Part shown: positions 1 to 8,112 of the stretch, in pieces | Position numbering within the stretch: the stretch's first letter is position 1 | How the letters are laid out: every line of letters begins with the position of its first letter | Source: Candidatus Poseidoniaceae archaeon | GTDB lineage: Archaea > Thermoplasmatota > Poseidoniia > Poseidoniales > Poseidoniaceae | NCBI GenBank assembly: GCA_938075675.1 | Contig: CALJHE010000014.1 | Coordinates: 103,721 to 167,720 of the forward strand | Reading direction: 5' to 3' | Length of the DNA: 64,000 nucleotides | The notes under the pieces: model-generated | Database searches by the model: none | Seen by the model: the letters and a program-made list of their open reading frames with translations, nothing else | What the model was told of the DNA's origin: nothing | Translations under genes and position numbers: made by a program

Positions 1-839
1 GTTTGAATTCTATGGGATTGCAGAGTTACCTCTTCGGAGTTGTTGGTGACGACCGGGCTGGCCTCAATATTCTGCAATCATTAGACGACGAAGGCGTATC
101 AACTGCCGGGATTTCAATTATTGACGGCAGAACCACAACCGTCAAAACCCGAATGCTTGCTACACGGGAGAGTCTTGTCAGTGACGAGCAACTGTTGCTT
201 CGCTGGGATGTTGAGGATGACAACCCGGTCCCATTGGATGCTTCCCAATCACTCTACGACAGCGCTATTCGCGAAGTCGAAAAAGCAGATGTTGTTATTC
301 TTTCAGATTACGGGCAAGGGGTAGTCAACGATGTGGGTGCTGACCGGATTATCAAGGCCGCACGTTCAAAAAACGTTCCAATCATTGCCGATCCGAAGTT
401 GACAGGATTGCATAGAACTCACGGTGTGAACTGGATTTTATTTCAATCTCAAGGTTTAGAGTTAATGCGACGCCGCCTTGGTGTGTCGACCGGAAGTGAG
501 GCTGCAATGCAACTTATCGAAACACATGATTGGAATCATCTGGTTGTGCTTTCAGGCGAGGCAGGAGTTACAATCTACTCAAGAGATGAAGAAGTTGTTC
601 ACGCACCGTGTACGCTCGATGATTTACGTCAAATGATTGGTCTCATTGATGCTGCAGCTGTCGCTATTGCAGTGGCTATTTCAAAGAAAATGTCGGTCAG
701 AAACACTGCATTACTAGCAAATGCTGCATGCGAGTGCATTTTAGGCGCAGACAAAACTGAATCATTTGTTCTAAGCCGTGAAGACCTTATCGACCGTATC
801 GGTGAAATGTCTTGGAACTTGCAGGTTTCCAAACGTTGA
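1..839 (+). CDS. PfkB/HldE-like sugar kinase relative, 5' truncated by window edge
   Basis: The reading frame is open from the first bases, so the N-terminus (and the substrate-side glycines usual there) lies outside the window. What is visible follows the ribokinase/PfkB fold and is closest in my reading to the kinase domain of HldE/RfaE (heptose-7-phosphate kinase): a VVILSDYGQG segment (HldE has LVLSDYAKG), then IIADPK, and a C-terminal ANAA helix. The catalytic loop is unusual. Where PfkB kinases carry (D)xTGAGD, this protein reads IGLIDAAA at visible residues 212-219, so the aspartate is kept but the glycine anion hole is not. The TPN(xxE) segment of HldE is also altered (FQSQGLE). It may be a degenerate kinase or a binding protein. 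Archease follows after 9 bases, so the two are probably co-transcribed. Family assignment is fairly sure; activity is not. Confidence 0.75.
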   Translation, partial: LNSMGLQSYLFGVVGDDRAGLNILQSLDDEGVSTAGISIIDGRTTTVKTRMLATRESLVSDEQLLLRWDVEDDNPVPLDASQSLYDSAIREVEKADVVILSDYGQGVVNDVGADRIIKAARSKNVPIIADPKLTGLHRTHGVNWILFQSQGLELMRRRLGVSTGSEAAMQLIETHDWNHLVVLSGEAGVTIYSRDEEVVHAPCTLDDLRQMIGLIDAAAVAIAVAISKKMSVRNTALLANAACECILGADKTESFVLSREDLIDRIGEMSWNLQVSKR

Positions 840-848
840 GGTGCACCT

Positions 849-1349
849 ATGAGTTCATGGCCGCGGCCTACAACAGCCGATATTGCACTGAGGGCATTTG
901 CTTCAAGCCCGTCGAGACTATTCACCGAAGCCTCGATTGGCATGCAAGAGATTCTGCTTTCCGACGAAGCACAAAAAACACTGAACACACACATTCGCCA
1001 CTCTTCGCAATGGCAAATTGAAGCACCTCATGATAGCGAGAGCGAATCATGGGATTTATTACTCGTTCAATGGCTTGAGGAAGTTCTGTACCGTGGAGAA
1101 ATACATAATCAGTGGCTTGTTGATTGCCAACTCGCTTTCACATGGTCAGAAAAAAAAGTAATCGCTTCTGGTCATGTGTCGTGGGTAAAAAGCGAGCACA
1201 TTGAACGTGAAGTGGAAATCAAAGCAGTGACGAGCCATGAATTGCAGTTCAAGGAATTACGAACAGGAGAAAATGCGTACTCTCCATGGGAGCAGGTCCC
1301 GGACTTTCAGGGACCAGGCTGGTTTTGCGATGTTGTGTTTGATATTTGA
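849..1349 (+). CDS. Archease (RtcB ligase activating protein)
   Basis: Archease is a small metal-binding cofactor that promotes guanylylation and turnover of the RNA ligase RtcB during tRNA splicing and repair in the cytoplasm. The 166-residue protein shows the family landmarks: TTADIALRAF near the N-terminus (family consensus HTADIG...A), a central LLVQWLEEVLYR helix, EIKAVTSHELQF, and a C-terminal CDVVFDI strand ending almost at the stop. The length is slightly above the usual 140 or so. The ATG at 849 sits 9 bases after the upstream kinase-like gene, with a GAGGTGCACC stretch just ahead of it. Its partner RtcB is encoded 42 kb away at 43648. The 3' end overlaps the convergent small membrane ORF by 43 bases. 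Confidence 0.88.
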   Translation: MSSWPRPTTADIALRAFASSPSRLFTEASIGMQEILLSDEAQKTLNTHIRHSSQWQIEAPHDSESESWDLLLVQWLEEVLYRGEIHNQWLVDCQLAFTWSEKKVIASGHVSWVKSEHIEREVEIKAVTSHELQFKELRTGENAYSPWEQVPDFQGPGWFCDVVFDI

Positions 1350-1588
1350 GTAGTCAAACCATCGTATCGCAACCGAGTGCCAATATAGAAACCAACAGTG
1401 TTAAACACAACATCCATGATTTTGTTACCGAGTTCTTCAACTGCAAATTCAAACGGGAGATACAATTCCAATATTTCCCAACCGATACTTAGGATAAAGA
1501 ATAATTTCCACTGGTGAAAGAGATAACGACCTGATGTCGACCAGATAAAAAAGTGGATGACAGAATAAAAGTTCACGAAAGCCATCAA
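1307..1588 (-). CDS. Small membrane protein, VanZ-like in appearance
   Basis: A 93-residue ORF with two or three hydrophobic stretches (about residues 5-16, 26-42 and 58-70). The pattern of a hydrophobic helix followed by WEILELYLPFE, a short acidic stretch, and NKIMDVVFNTVGFYIG resembles VanZ-like and related small membrane families, where W-E-x-x-E and N-x-x-D-x-x-x-N-x-x-G recur. I cannot assign a function. It starts 43 bases beyond the 3' end of the SRP RNA on the same strand, so it could be transcribed by read-through from it. Its C-terminal 14 codons overlap the archease 3' end on the other strand. The overlap and small size keep confidence moderate. Confidence 0.5.
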   Translation of the reverse strand: MMAFVNFYSVIHFFIWSTSGRYLFHQWKLFFILSIGWEILELYLPFEFAVEELGNKIMDVVFNTVGFYIGTRLRYDGLTTQISNTTSQNQPGP

Positions 1589-1631
1589 GATGCCTCAGGA
1601 GTGGGAGTTCCAATGGTGGACGTGCGCTCTC

Positions 1632-1921
1632 CTCGGCCTAACCCACACACTTCCTCCATCCCGATACCCCACAGCACCCATGGCTCCGAGTAGGGCTGCT
1701 CCGTTCCCGGCCTGACCTATTCCCCCGGTTATCCATTTCCTGTTTCCCTCCGGAAACAGTTCACAGCACCCGAGTCATGTGGGGGCGAGACATCAACGTC
1801 CGCATGTAGAAACCAAAGAGCCGCTTTCGCCGCCCAAAGGCGTTCAGTCCACCGTGAAGACGATTTGTGGTACAGGGTACGCCTAGCTCCCCACCTATCC
1901 CGACAAGCCCTAAGGCCAACT
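1632..1921 (-). ncRNA. Archaeal signal recognition particle RNA (7S RNA)
   Basis: Read on the minus strand, the segment contains the two diagnostic hairpins of the SRP S domain. Helix 6 is a perfect 8-bp stem CTGTTTCC/GGAAACAG capped by the GGAG tetraloop that contacts SRP19 (about 1740-1759). Helix 8 has the conserved GGTCAGGCC...GGAGCAGCC core that binds the SRP54 M domain (about 1694-1718). The ends can pair as helix 1: TTGGCCT near 1919-1913 with AGGCCGA near 1639-1633, which sets the boundaries to within a few bases and gives about 290 nt, a normal archaeal size. SRP RNA targets ribosomes making signal-peptide and membrane proteins, of which this window encodes many. Confidence 0.93.
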
Positions 1922-1944
1922 CTATTTGAACGAAACCCATGTTC

Positions 1945-1959
1945 GGTTTAGAAAATTAG
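1945..1959 (-). promoter_or_regulatory. Candidate TATA box for SRP RNA
   Basis: On the minus strand CTAATTTTCTAAACC is an A/T-rich block centred about 27 bases before the predicted 5' end of SRP RNA at 1921, the usual archaeal TBP spacing. It overlaps the last codon and stop of the ccmE-like gene. It is a weak match to the TTTAWATA consensus and was assigned by position only. Confidence 0.35.
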
Positions 1960-2348
1960 TCCAGTGGAGTTTCTTCTTCATATTTTGAGGGGCATGAGGT
2001 TTTGATGATTTGGGCTTCGAATACGTAGTCACCATCGATGTACCGAAGAACACCTTGAGCATATACGGTACGGTTATCACCAAGACCATTGGAGACAGAG
2101 GCATCGATATAGTCGACCAAAACCGTATGATCAAGCCCATGCAACATGAATACACTCTCATTTGAGTCTATGCTTCCATCGACTACTTCACCTCGCAAGG
2201 CAATTTCTTTGTCCATGTATTCAGCTGGAGCCTCCATAACTTCATCAACCGAACGAGTTGGTTCTGGTGCTTGAATCAAAAGAACTCCAAGTAAGCCGAG
2301 GGTCAATGCACCACCCAACAACAGCATCCGGACACGGCGAGAAAACAT
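1956..2348 (-). CDS. ccmE: CcmE-like haem chaperone, CxxxY variant
   Basis: CcmE carries haem covalently and hands it to apocytochromes during system I cytochrome c maturation on the outer face of the membrane. The 130-residue protein has a basic start (FSRRVRM), one N-terminal membrane helix (about residues 8-26), then an OB-fold region with the family signature LRGEVVDGSI...VYAQGVLRYIDGDYVFEAQII, and ends in TSCPSKYEEE. The haem attachment motif is C119-P-S-K-Y123. In most bacteria it is HxxxY; the cysteine form is known from archaea and some Desulfovibrio. The start at 2348 is preferred because GAGGT lies just upstream and the pyrD stop is 13 bases away; a longer frame would run into pyrD. 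No other ccm gene is in the window. Confidence 0.85.
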   Translation of the reverse strand: MFSRRVRMLLLGGALTLGLLGVLLIQAPEPTRSVDEVMEAPAEYMDKEIALRGEVVDGSIDSNESVFMLHGLDHTVLVDYIDASVSNGLGDNRTVYAQGVLRYIDGDYVFEAQIIKTSCPSKYEEETPLD

Positions 2349-2361
2349 ATCTACAACCTCA

Positions 2362-3489
2362 TCACTCTGCACGGTGTGAAAAACCCACCGCCTCATCGAG
2401 CGATGAAAAACCATGCTTGCGCATCTTCTTCTCTAGACCATGAACAACTGATTTCGTTAAAGATGCACCTTCAAACACGAACCCACTGTAGGCTTGTATT
2501 AATGTTGCACCAGCGCCAATCTTGGCCCAAGCATCTTCTGCATTAGAGATACCACCAACCCCAACAATGGGCCATTCACCGTTTGTCATCGAATAGATTT
2601 GATGAATCATCGCTGTCGAACGATTTGTGAGTGGAGAGCCACTCATGCCACCTGTTTGGGAAAACACAGATTCTTCATTTGGAGGATAGTGCTCTGGACG
2701 CTCGACAGTGGTATTTGTTGCTACAATTCCATCGCAACCAGCAGCACGTGCAGTATGGACTACTGCCTTCAATTGAATATCGGTAAGGTCCGGAGCAATT
2801 TTGACCAAAAGAGGTTTTTCTTTCGCACCGGACAGTTGAGCGTGCTGTTGGTTGACGAGTTGACAGGCTTTGACAATCGATTCGAGTGCATTATCATGCT
2901 GTAATTCACGGAGATTCGGGGTATTGGGGGAAGACACATTGATGACGAAAACATCGCAGTAATCCCACAAGCGGCCCATTGATGCCGCATAGTCCGACGG
3001 AGCATCCTCCAACTCGGTTCGCTTTGATTTGCCAAGATTCGCCCATAACGGAACACTGGGAGGGCCGAACTTCGAGTAATGCTGGGCGAGGGTTGACGCC
3101 ACTTTCTTAGAGCCTGGGTTGTTGAAGCCCATTCGGTTTACGAGTGCTCTTGAAGAAGTGGCCCGAAACATTCGAGGTTTCGGATTACCACCTTGCTCAT
3201 GCTCTGTCACACCGCCTATTTCGATGAAAGATAAGCCGATTGCATCCCATCCTCTAAGGGCTTCTGCACGTTTGTCAAGGCCAGCAGCATTGCCAAACGG
3301 GTGTTTGTAGAACGAACCGAAGCATTCGACAGGGATTTCTTTACGAGGACGATAAAGAAGAGACAGGAATGGTCTTATGATGAAACTTGAGGACATGAGA
3401 CGGAGCATTTTCAAGGCGCGGGAATGCGATTTCTCTGAATCTTGGAAACGCAACAACGGTCGGACAAAGATACGATACCCGATGCCCAT
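2362..3489 (-). CDS. pyrD: Dihydroorotate dehydrogenase (quinone), class 2
   Basis: Oxidises dihydroorotate to orotate in pyrimidine synthesis with FMN and passes electrons to membrane quinone. The 375-residue length and N-terminal hydrophobic/amphipathic segment (GYRIFVRPLLRF) fit the class 2, membrane-associated type. Landmarks in order: NAAGLDKRAEAL, IEIGGVTEHEQGGNPKPRMFR, NRMGFNNPG, VINVSSPNTPNLRELQ with the class 2 catalytic serine, LLVKIAPDLT, VATNTT, GGMSGSPL and VGVGGISNAEDAWAKIGAGA for FMN phosphate. It is followed after 13 bases by ccmE, so the two likely form one transcript. A quinone-linked enzyme agrees with the presence of MqnC (menaquinone pathway) at 12.3 kb. Confidence 0.96.
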   Translation of the reverse strand: MGIGYRIFVRPLLRFQDSEKSHSRALKMLRLMSSSFIIRPFLSLLYRPRKEIPVECFGSFYKHPFGNAAGLDKRAEALRGWDAIGLSFIEIGGVTEHEQGGNPKPRMFRATSSRALVNRMGFNNPGSKKVASTLAQHYSKFGPPSVPLWANLGKSKRTELEDAPSDYAASMGRLWDYCDVFVINVSSPNTPNLRELQHDNALESIVKACQLVNQQHAQLSGAKEKPLLVKIAPDLTDIQLKAVVHTARAAGCDGIVATNTTVERPEHYPPNEESVFSQTGGMSGSPLTNRSTAMIHQIYSMTNGEWPIVGVGGISNAEDAWAKIGAGATLIQAYSGFVFEGASLTKSVVHGLEKKMRKHGFSSLDEAVGFSHRAE

Positions 3490-3614
3490 GATGTGCTGGT
3501 TGAATCGGTATCCTTCAAGACTTCCGCCTCTTCGGGTTGCATGTGCGGATAGACAACCCCCTGTGGCCCGTGGTCAGGGAGACCTCGAGAATCATCCTGA
3601 GGGGTGAGCGACTC

Positions 3615-3974
3615 ATGATCCATTTACCTGAACGTCACATTGGAGATATGAAAAAATTGATACTGGAAATGAGTGACTACCAGCCTGCCAAAATCGATTA
3701 CCCTCAATACACTGCTTCGGAATTGGATGCAATCAATGTTTACCAAATGAACAGTGATTCAAATGGTTTCGAGCATTTGGCTCATGTCAGCCTCGATGAA
3801 CCGAACTTAACGGTGCGTTGGGTGAAAATGGACGTTGACGAAGGATGGAAAAATATTATGGAATCTTGCAGAGAGTTGCATGAAGCTGGTTATCCGGGTT
3901 GTATTGGATGCGGGGGGCCTAATTCAGAATTGCCATGGGATGAATCGAGAAATCGTCTCCGTTACACTCTCTAA
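3615..3974 (+). CDS. Small protein of unknown function with CxxC near the C-terminus
   Basis: I do not recognise this 119-residue protein. It is soluble-looking and acidic, with a central WVKMDVDEGWKNIMESCRELHEAGYPGC helix region and a C-terminal CIGCGG motif that could bind a metal or form a disulfide. The ATG at 3615 is preferred because GAGGGGTGA lies 8 bases ahead. An upstream in-frame ATG at 3537 has no such site and would leave only 47 bases to the divergent pyrD start. Topoisomerase begins 104 bases downstream. Confidence 0.65.
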   Translation: MIHLPERHIGDMKKLILEMSDYQPAKIDYPQYTASELDAINVYQMNSDSNGFEHLAHVSLDEPNLTVRWVKMDVDEGWKNIMESCRELHEAGYPGCIGCGGPNSELPWDESRNRLRYTL

Positions 3975-4078
3975 AACTTGTCTATTCACATGTTTTTTTG
4001 ATACAGATACCAAAGTATCTGTGCCCATGGTCTGCAAATGAGAGAGTTCAAGTATCCTCGTCCGTCGCATGTTAAACC

Positions 4079-6826
4079 ATGAGCGTTGTCATCATTGCCG
4101 AGAAACCGAGTGTTGCAAACGACATCGCCAAGGTTCTCGGAGCCTCTTCCAAAAAGGACACGCACTGGGAAGGTAATGACATCGTCGTCACTTGGGCAAT
4201 CGGCCATTTACTGCAATTGAAGTATATGGATGACTACGATGAAGCATTCAAAGACTGGCGTAAAACCATCGACCGTCTACCCTACATTCCAGAAAAATTT
4301 GAGTACAAGCCAATCGGCGGAAGAGGAAAAAAACAGTTGTCTGCAATTAACAAGCTCATCAAATCAAAAGAAGTTAAAGAGATTGTCAATGCTTGTGACG
4401 CTGCTCGTGAAGGTGAACTCATCTTCAGGACGATTGTTCAGCATTCGAAGTCCAAGACCAAAACCTCGAGAATGTGGTTGCAGTCAATGACTAAAGATTC
4501 GATACAACAGGCATGGGATGCAAGGGTTGACGGGGATGAATACAGTGACCTTCGTGATGCCGCATACTCTCGTTCCGAAGCGGACTGGATCATCGGCATG
4601 AACGGTTCACGAGTTGCCAATTCCTTCCTGCCTCGCAAGAAAAATGAACGCGTTGCCATATCATTGGGCCGTGTCCAAACTGCCACTCTCGCGATGATTG
4701 TTGAACATGAATTGAATGTTCTTGGACACACTCCACTCCCGTATTGGCAACTCGAAGCAGTGTTCAAGTCTGGTGATGCAAAATGGACTGGGCGTTGGGA
4801 AAGGCAAAACCATGTTGACGACCCAGACCAGCCAGACTACAAACCTCACCGCATTGTTGAACAGGACGAACATGACAGACTACTAAAGATCCTCAAATCT
4901 GGAAAACCAGCCTCTGTTCGGCAAACTCAAAGAGATGCTAAGGAAAAAGCACCGCTTAATTTTGATTTGACAACACTCCAAAGAGAAGCAAACAGTTCGT
5001 TTAGTTGGTCTGCAAAAAGGACGCTTGGTGTTGCTCAAGATTTGTATGACTCTCACAAGTTGACGACCTATCCTCGAACCGACTCTCGACATCTCCCCGA
5101 GGATATGCATGAAGAAATTGCAAAAACTGTACGGCAACTTGGAGCACAAGATGAATACAATGCGCATTCAAAGCGTATAGTGGATGAAGGTATGAAAAAC
5201 GCTGGACGTAACTTTGACAACACCAAAGTGAGTGATCACTTCGCCATTATACCAACAGGAAAAATTCCTGACTCTAATTTGAGTGCTGACCACAAGAGGC
5301 TGTACGACCTCATCGTACGCACCTTCCTTGCCTCTTGGCACCCCGATGCCGTATGGGATGTTCAAAAGCGTACTGCGACACTTGAGGGGGAACAATTCTC
5401 GAAAGAAGCACGCCAAATCAAAACACCAGGATGGCGTGCAGTCCGACCGAAGAAGCAAGCACTTCCCGAAGATTGGAATGTACTACCGTCTAATCCATGT
5501 GAAGGAGAAATAGAATCCTATGAATTCGCTGAAGAGAAATCAAAGCCAAAAGGTCGATTGAAGGAAGCAGGGTTGCTTCGTTTGATGGAGCATGCGGGAA
5601 AACAGGTCGATGATGAAGCACTTGCAGATGCGATGAAGGATAAAGGACTTGGAACACCCGCAACTCGGGCAGACACAATTGAAAAACTCGTAGACAGAGG
5701 GTATATTCAACGCTCCCGTGCAGGAAGCATCAGTGCAACTGCGCATGGTATTCGAATTATCGATGTCTTGCGTAAAATACCAGTCGAATGGATAACATCG
5801 CCAGAAATGACCGGTGAAATGGAATCTTCGTTACTTCGCGTTCAGCGTGGAGATGAGCCTCGTGAAAACTACATGAACGCTGTCATCGAACAAACTCGCG
5901 TCATGGTCGAACGAATCAAAAATCACGACCGAACTGAATTGTATCAAAACGAACCATCGATTGGTGCATGTACCGTTTGTTCAGGGAAAATCATTGAAAC
6001 TACGCTCAACTACCAGTGTGAAAAGAACGAAGGTCGAGACAAGGGGTGCTCTTTTGTTTTCTGGAAGGATACATCGGGGCGATGGTTTGACCAAACAACA
6101 GCCAAAAGATTGCTTGAAAACAGACAGATCGAAGACCTTCACGGATTCTTCAACCGTTCTGGAGAACCATACGTCGCCACAGTCAAAATCAGTGATGAAG
6201 GAAAAGTTGAGTTCATCGGCGGTGGAGAGGGTTCATCCAATGCAACTGACGAGGAAGTCTGTGCTTGCCCACTGTGCGACCATGGAACTGTTCGAATCGG
6301 ACAGACAATGTATGCCTGTGACCATGATGAATGCAAATTCCGAGGCGTATCCAAAGAGATGTGTAAACGTCCAATCAGTCCAGAAGAAGCAAAATACATA
6401 CTCCAAAACGGGAAGTCCGAATTGCTCGAAGATTTCATTTCAAAGCGTGGACGACCGTTCAAGGCCTTCTTGGTGTTGGACAACACTCGAATTAAGTTTG
6501 AGTTCCCACCTAGAGAAGCTGCTGCTGATGCGAAACGTTTCCCAGTCGTCGAAGGAATCGTGGGTGTTTGCCCAACACACAAGGTCAACATTGTGGAAAC
6601 TGAGACACATTACCAACCGGAGGCTGGCTCAAGTGGATGCTCAATTCAAATTCTCCGAGAAGTTTCAAAGCGTGAAATAACCCGTGAAGAAGCGAAACTC
6701 ATGATTGAAAAGCGTGAAATTGGACCTTTTGACGATTTCTTGTCGAAGAAAACCGGTAAACCGTTTTCATCTAAACTGTACTTGAAGAAAAACGAGAGTA
6801 TCGGCTACAAATTTGCGAAACGTTAG
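4079..6826 (+). CDS. topB: DNA topoisomerase IA, TopB/topoisomerase III-like
   Basis: Type IA enzymes cut one DNA strand through a tyrosine and pass or unlink strands. The protein is 915 residues. The Toprim domain opens with VVIIAEKPSVANDIAKVLG and carries NACDAAREGELIF near residues 105-118, where the second acidic residue of DxDREGE is alanine, as in Bacillus-type TopB (DAGREGE). The catalytic tyrosine is Y331 in TYPRTDSRHL. After the core come two cysteine clusters (CTVC near residue 631 and CPLC near 731) and three C-terminal repeats of the topoisomerase C-terminal type (GFFNRSGEPY, DFISKRGRPFKA, DFLSKKTGKPFSSKLYL). This layout resembles bacterial TopB more than canonical archaeal TopA, which suggests an old transfer. 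It starts a plus-strand run through to 12.3 kb. Confidence 0.93.
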   Translation: MSVVIIAEKPSVANDIAKVLGASSKKDTHWEGNDIVVTWAIGHLLQLKYMDDYDEAFKDWRKTIDRLPYIPEKFEYKPIGGRGKKQLSAINKLIKSKEVKEIVNACDAAREGELIFRTIVQHSKSKTKTSRMWLQSMTKDSIQQAWDARVDGDEYSDLRDAAYSRSEADWIIGMNGSRVANSFLPRKKNERVAISLGRVQTATLAMIVEHELNVLGHTPLPYWQLEAVFKSGDAKWTGRWERQNHVDDPDQPDYKPHRIVEQDEHDRLLKILKSGKPASVRQTQRDAKEKAPLNFDLTTLQREANSSFSWSAKRTLGVAQDLYDSHKLTTYPRTDSRHLPEDMHEEIAKTVRQLGAQDEYNAHSKRIVDEGMKNAGRNFDNTKVSDHFAIIPTGKIPDSNLSADHKRLYDLIVRTFLASWHPDAVWDVQKRTATLEGEQFSKEARQIKTPGWRAVRPKKQALPEDWNVLPSNPCEGEIESYEFAEEKSKPKGRLKEAGLLRLMEHAGKQVDDEALADAMKDKGLGTPATRADTIEKLVDRGYIQRSRAGSISATAHGIRIIDVLRKIPVEWITSPEMTGEMESSLLRVQRGDEPRENYMNAVIEQTRVMVERIKNHDRTELYQNEPSIGACTVCSGKIIETTLNYQCEKNEGRDKGCSFVFWKDTSGRWFDQTTAKRLLENRQIEDLHGFFNRSGEPYVATVKISDEGKVEFIGGGEGSSNATDEEVCACPLCDHGTVRIGQTMYACDHDECKFRGVSKEMCKRPISPEEAKYILQNGKSELLEDFISKRGRPFKAFLVLDNTRIKFEFPPREAAADAKRFPVVEGIVGVCPTHKVNIVETETHYQPEAGSSGCSIQILREVSKREITREEAKLMIEKREIGPFDDFLSKKTGKPFSSKLYLKKNESIGYKFAKR

Positions 6827-6861
6827 AACGCACTTTTACTCCTAAATGAGAGCGAAGGTTG

Positions 6862-8103
6862 ATGTTCGACCGACTACGCACTACCACTATGAACCAGTCC
6901 GAATGGGATGTCATCATCGTTGGCGCAGGCCCAACAGGAGGGCGTACAGCAACTCATTTGGCATCACGCGGACACAGTGTCCTCATGCTTGAAGAGCACA
7001 CTGAAATAGGGCGCCCATTCCAGTGTGCAGGACTCGTCACTCCGAAGGCACTTCGCGAGGTCGGATTATTTGACTCGGTTCTCGAAGAAGTCGATGGTGC
7101 AAGAATTCACGGTCCAAGTGGAACACTCGTTCCGGTCGGCACAGATGGCAAACTGAGAACTTATGTGGTCTGTCGGAAAAAATTCGACCAAGGCGTGGTA
7201 CAGCAAGGAATGGAAGCAGGTGCGACACTGTGGCTTGATTCACGACCAGTTCATGCTGAAGTGAATGAAGAAAATGTTTCACTTGAAGTGGAATCCAAGG
7301 GAGAAAACATCTCTCTCACCTGTAAACTTTTGATAGGGTGCGACGGGGCTCACAGTTGGACTCGTCGGCACTTTAAGATGGGAAGACCGAAAGAAATGAT
7401 GATTGGCTTCCAAGCAGAAGTCCTTGGATACGACGGGAACAACAGATGGCTGGACATGTACAGTGGCTCAGAAATCGCTCCAGGTTTCTTTGCTTGGGTC
7501 ATACCATCTGGGTTTGGAACCCATCGAATCGGAGTTTGGTCGACTCCAGACCGCCTCAATGGGAGGAGTGTCGAGCAATGCTATGACGACCTTCGAGCAC
7601 ACCCGCTCTGGAAGGACAGATTCACGAACATAAAGGAAGTCGCCCGATATTGTGGACCTATTCCGAGTGGAATGGTGAAAAATACTGTGAAAGACAGAGT
7701 CTTGCTGTTGGGTGATGCTGCCGGAATGGCCAAACCAACGACTGGTGGGGGTATCGGCCCTGGATTCCGTCAAATCAAAGGAATATTGAATCCGTTGAGC
7801 CAAGCAATTTCAGATGACAACTTGTCGGAAAAACACCTCTCCAAAATTACTTCAAAGCACTTCAAAGCAATGAAAAAAGACCAAGATAAAGCGCGTGCTC
7901 TTCGTAATTTACTTGTAAGTGATGTGAGTGATGCAGAACTTGATGGACACTTTGCAAATTTTGCTCGACCAGATGTGTTAGAACTCATCAATGAAATCGG
8001 TGATATCGAAAAGCCGGTGCCCCTAGGATTAGCCCTCGTGAAAAAGGTGCCAGCATTCCGCAGACTCGCTCTTAGAGCAGGTTCGAAACTCTTGTTCAGG
8101 TGA
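6862..8103 (+). CDS. Geranylgeranyl reductase family flavoprotein
   Basis: FAD-dependent reductase that in archaea saturates the geranylgeranyl chains of ether phospholipids (digeranylgeranylglycerophospholipid reductase) or of other isoprenoids. At 413 residues it has the usual size. Near the N-terminus is the dinucleotide-binding VIIVGAGPTGGRTATHLASRG with a following acidic residue (LEE), then GRPFQCAGLVTP, where the family carries its conserved cysteine. Later come LLIGCDGAHSWTR and LLLGDAAGMAKPTTGGGIGP, which contacts the flavin. The start is the ATG at 6862; a TTG directly before it and an ATG at 6889 are possible but less likely. It is followed after 9 bases by a membrane protein gene in the same direction. 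Confidence 0.92.
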   Translation: MFDRLRTTTMNQSEWDVIIVGAGPTGGRTATHLASRGHSVLMLEEHTEIGRPFQCAGLVTPKALREVGLFDSVLEEVDGARIHGPSGTLVPVGTDGKLRTYVVCRKKFDQGVVQQGMEAGATLWLDSRPVHAEVNEENVSLEVESKGENISLTCKLLIGCDGAHSWTRRHFKMGRPKEMMIGFQAEVLGYDGNNRWLDMYSGSEIAPGFFAWVIPSGFGTHRIGVWSTPDRLNGRSVEQCYDDLRAHPLWKDRFTNIKEVARYCGPIPSGMVKNTVKDRVLLLGDAAGMAKPTTGGGIGPGFRQIKGILNPLSQAISDDNLSEKHLSKITSKHFKAMKKDQDKARALRNLLVSDVSDAELDGHFANFARPDVLELINEIGDIEKPVPLGLALVKKVPAFRRLALRAGSKLLFR

Positions 8104-8112
8104 GGTTCTGGT

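Noticed and set aside
629..994. Antisense frame across the kinase/archease junction
   Set aside because: Covers the ends of two recognisable genes on the other strand and has no coherent features.
5961..6680. 239-codon open frame inside the topoisomerase gene in another frame
   Set aside because: Shadow of the topoisomerase C-terminal region; low-complexity Ser/Lys/Arg composition and no plausible start context.
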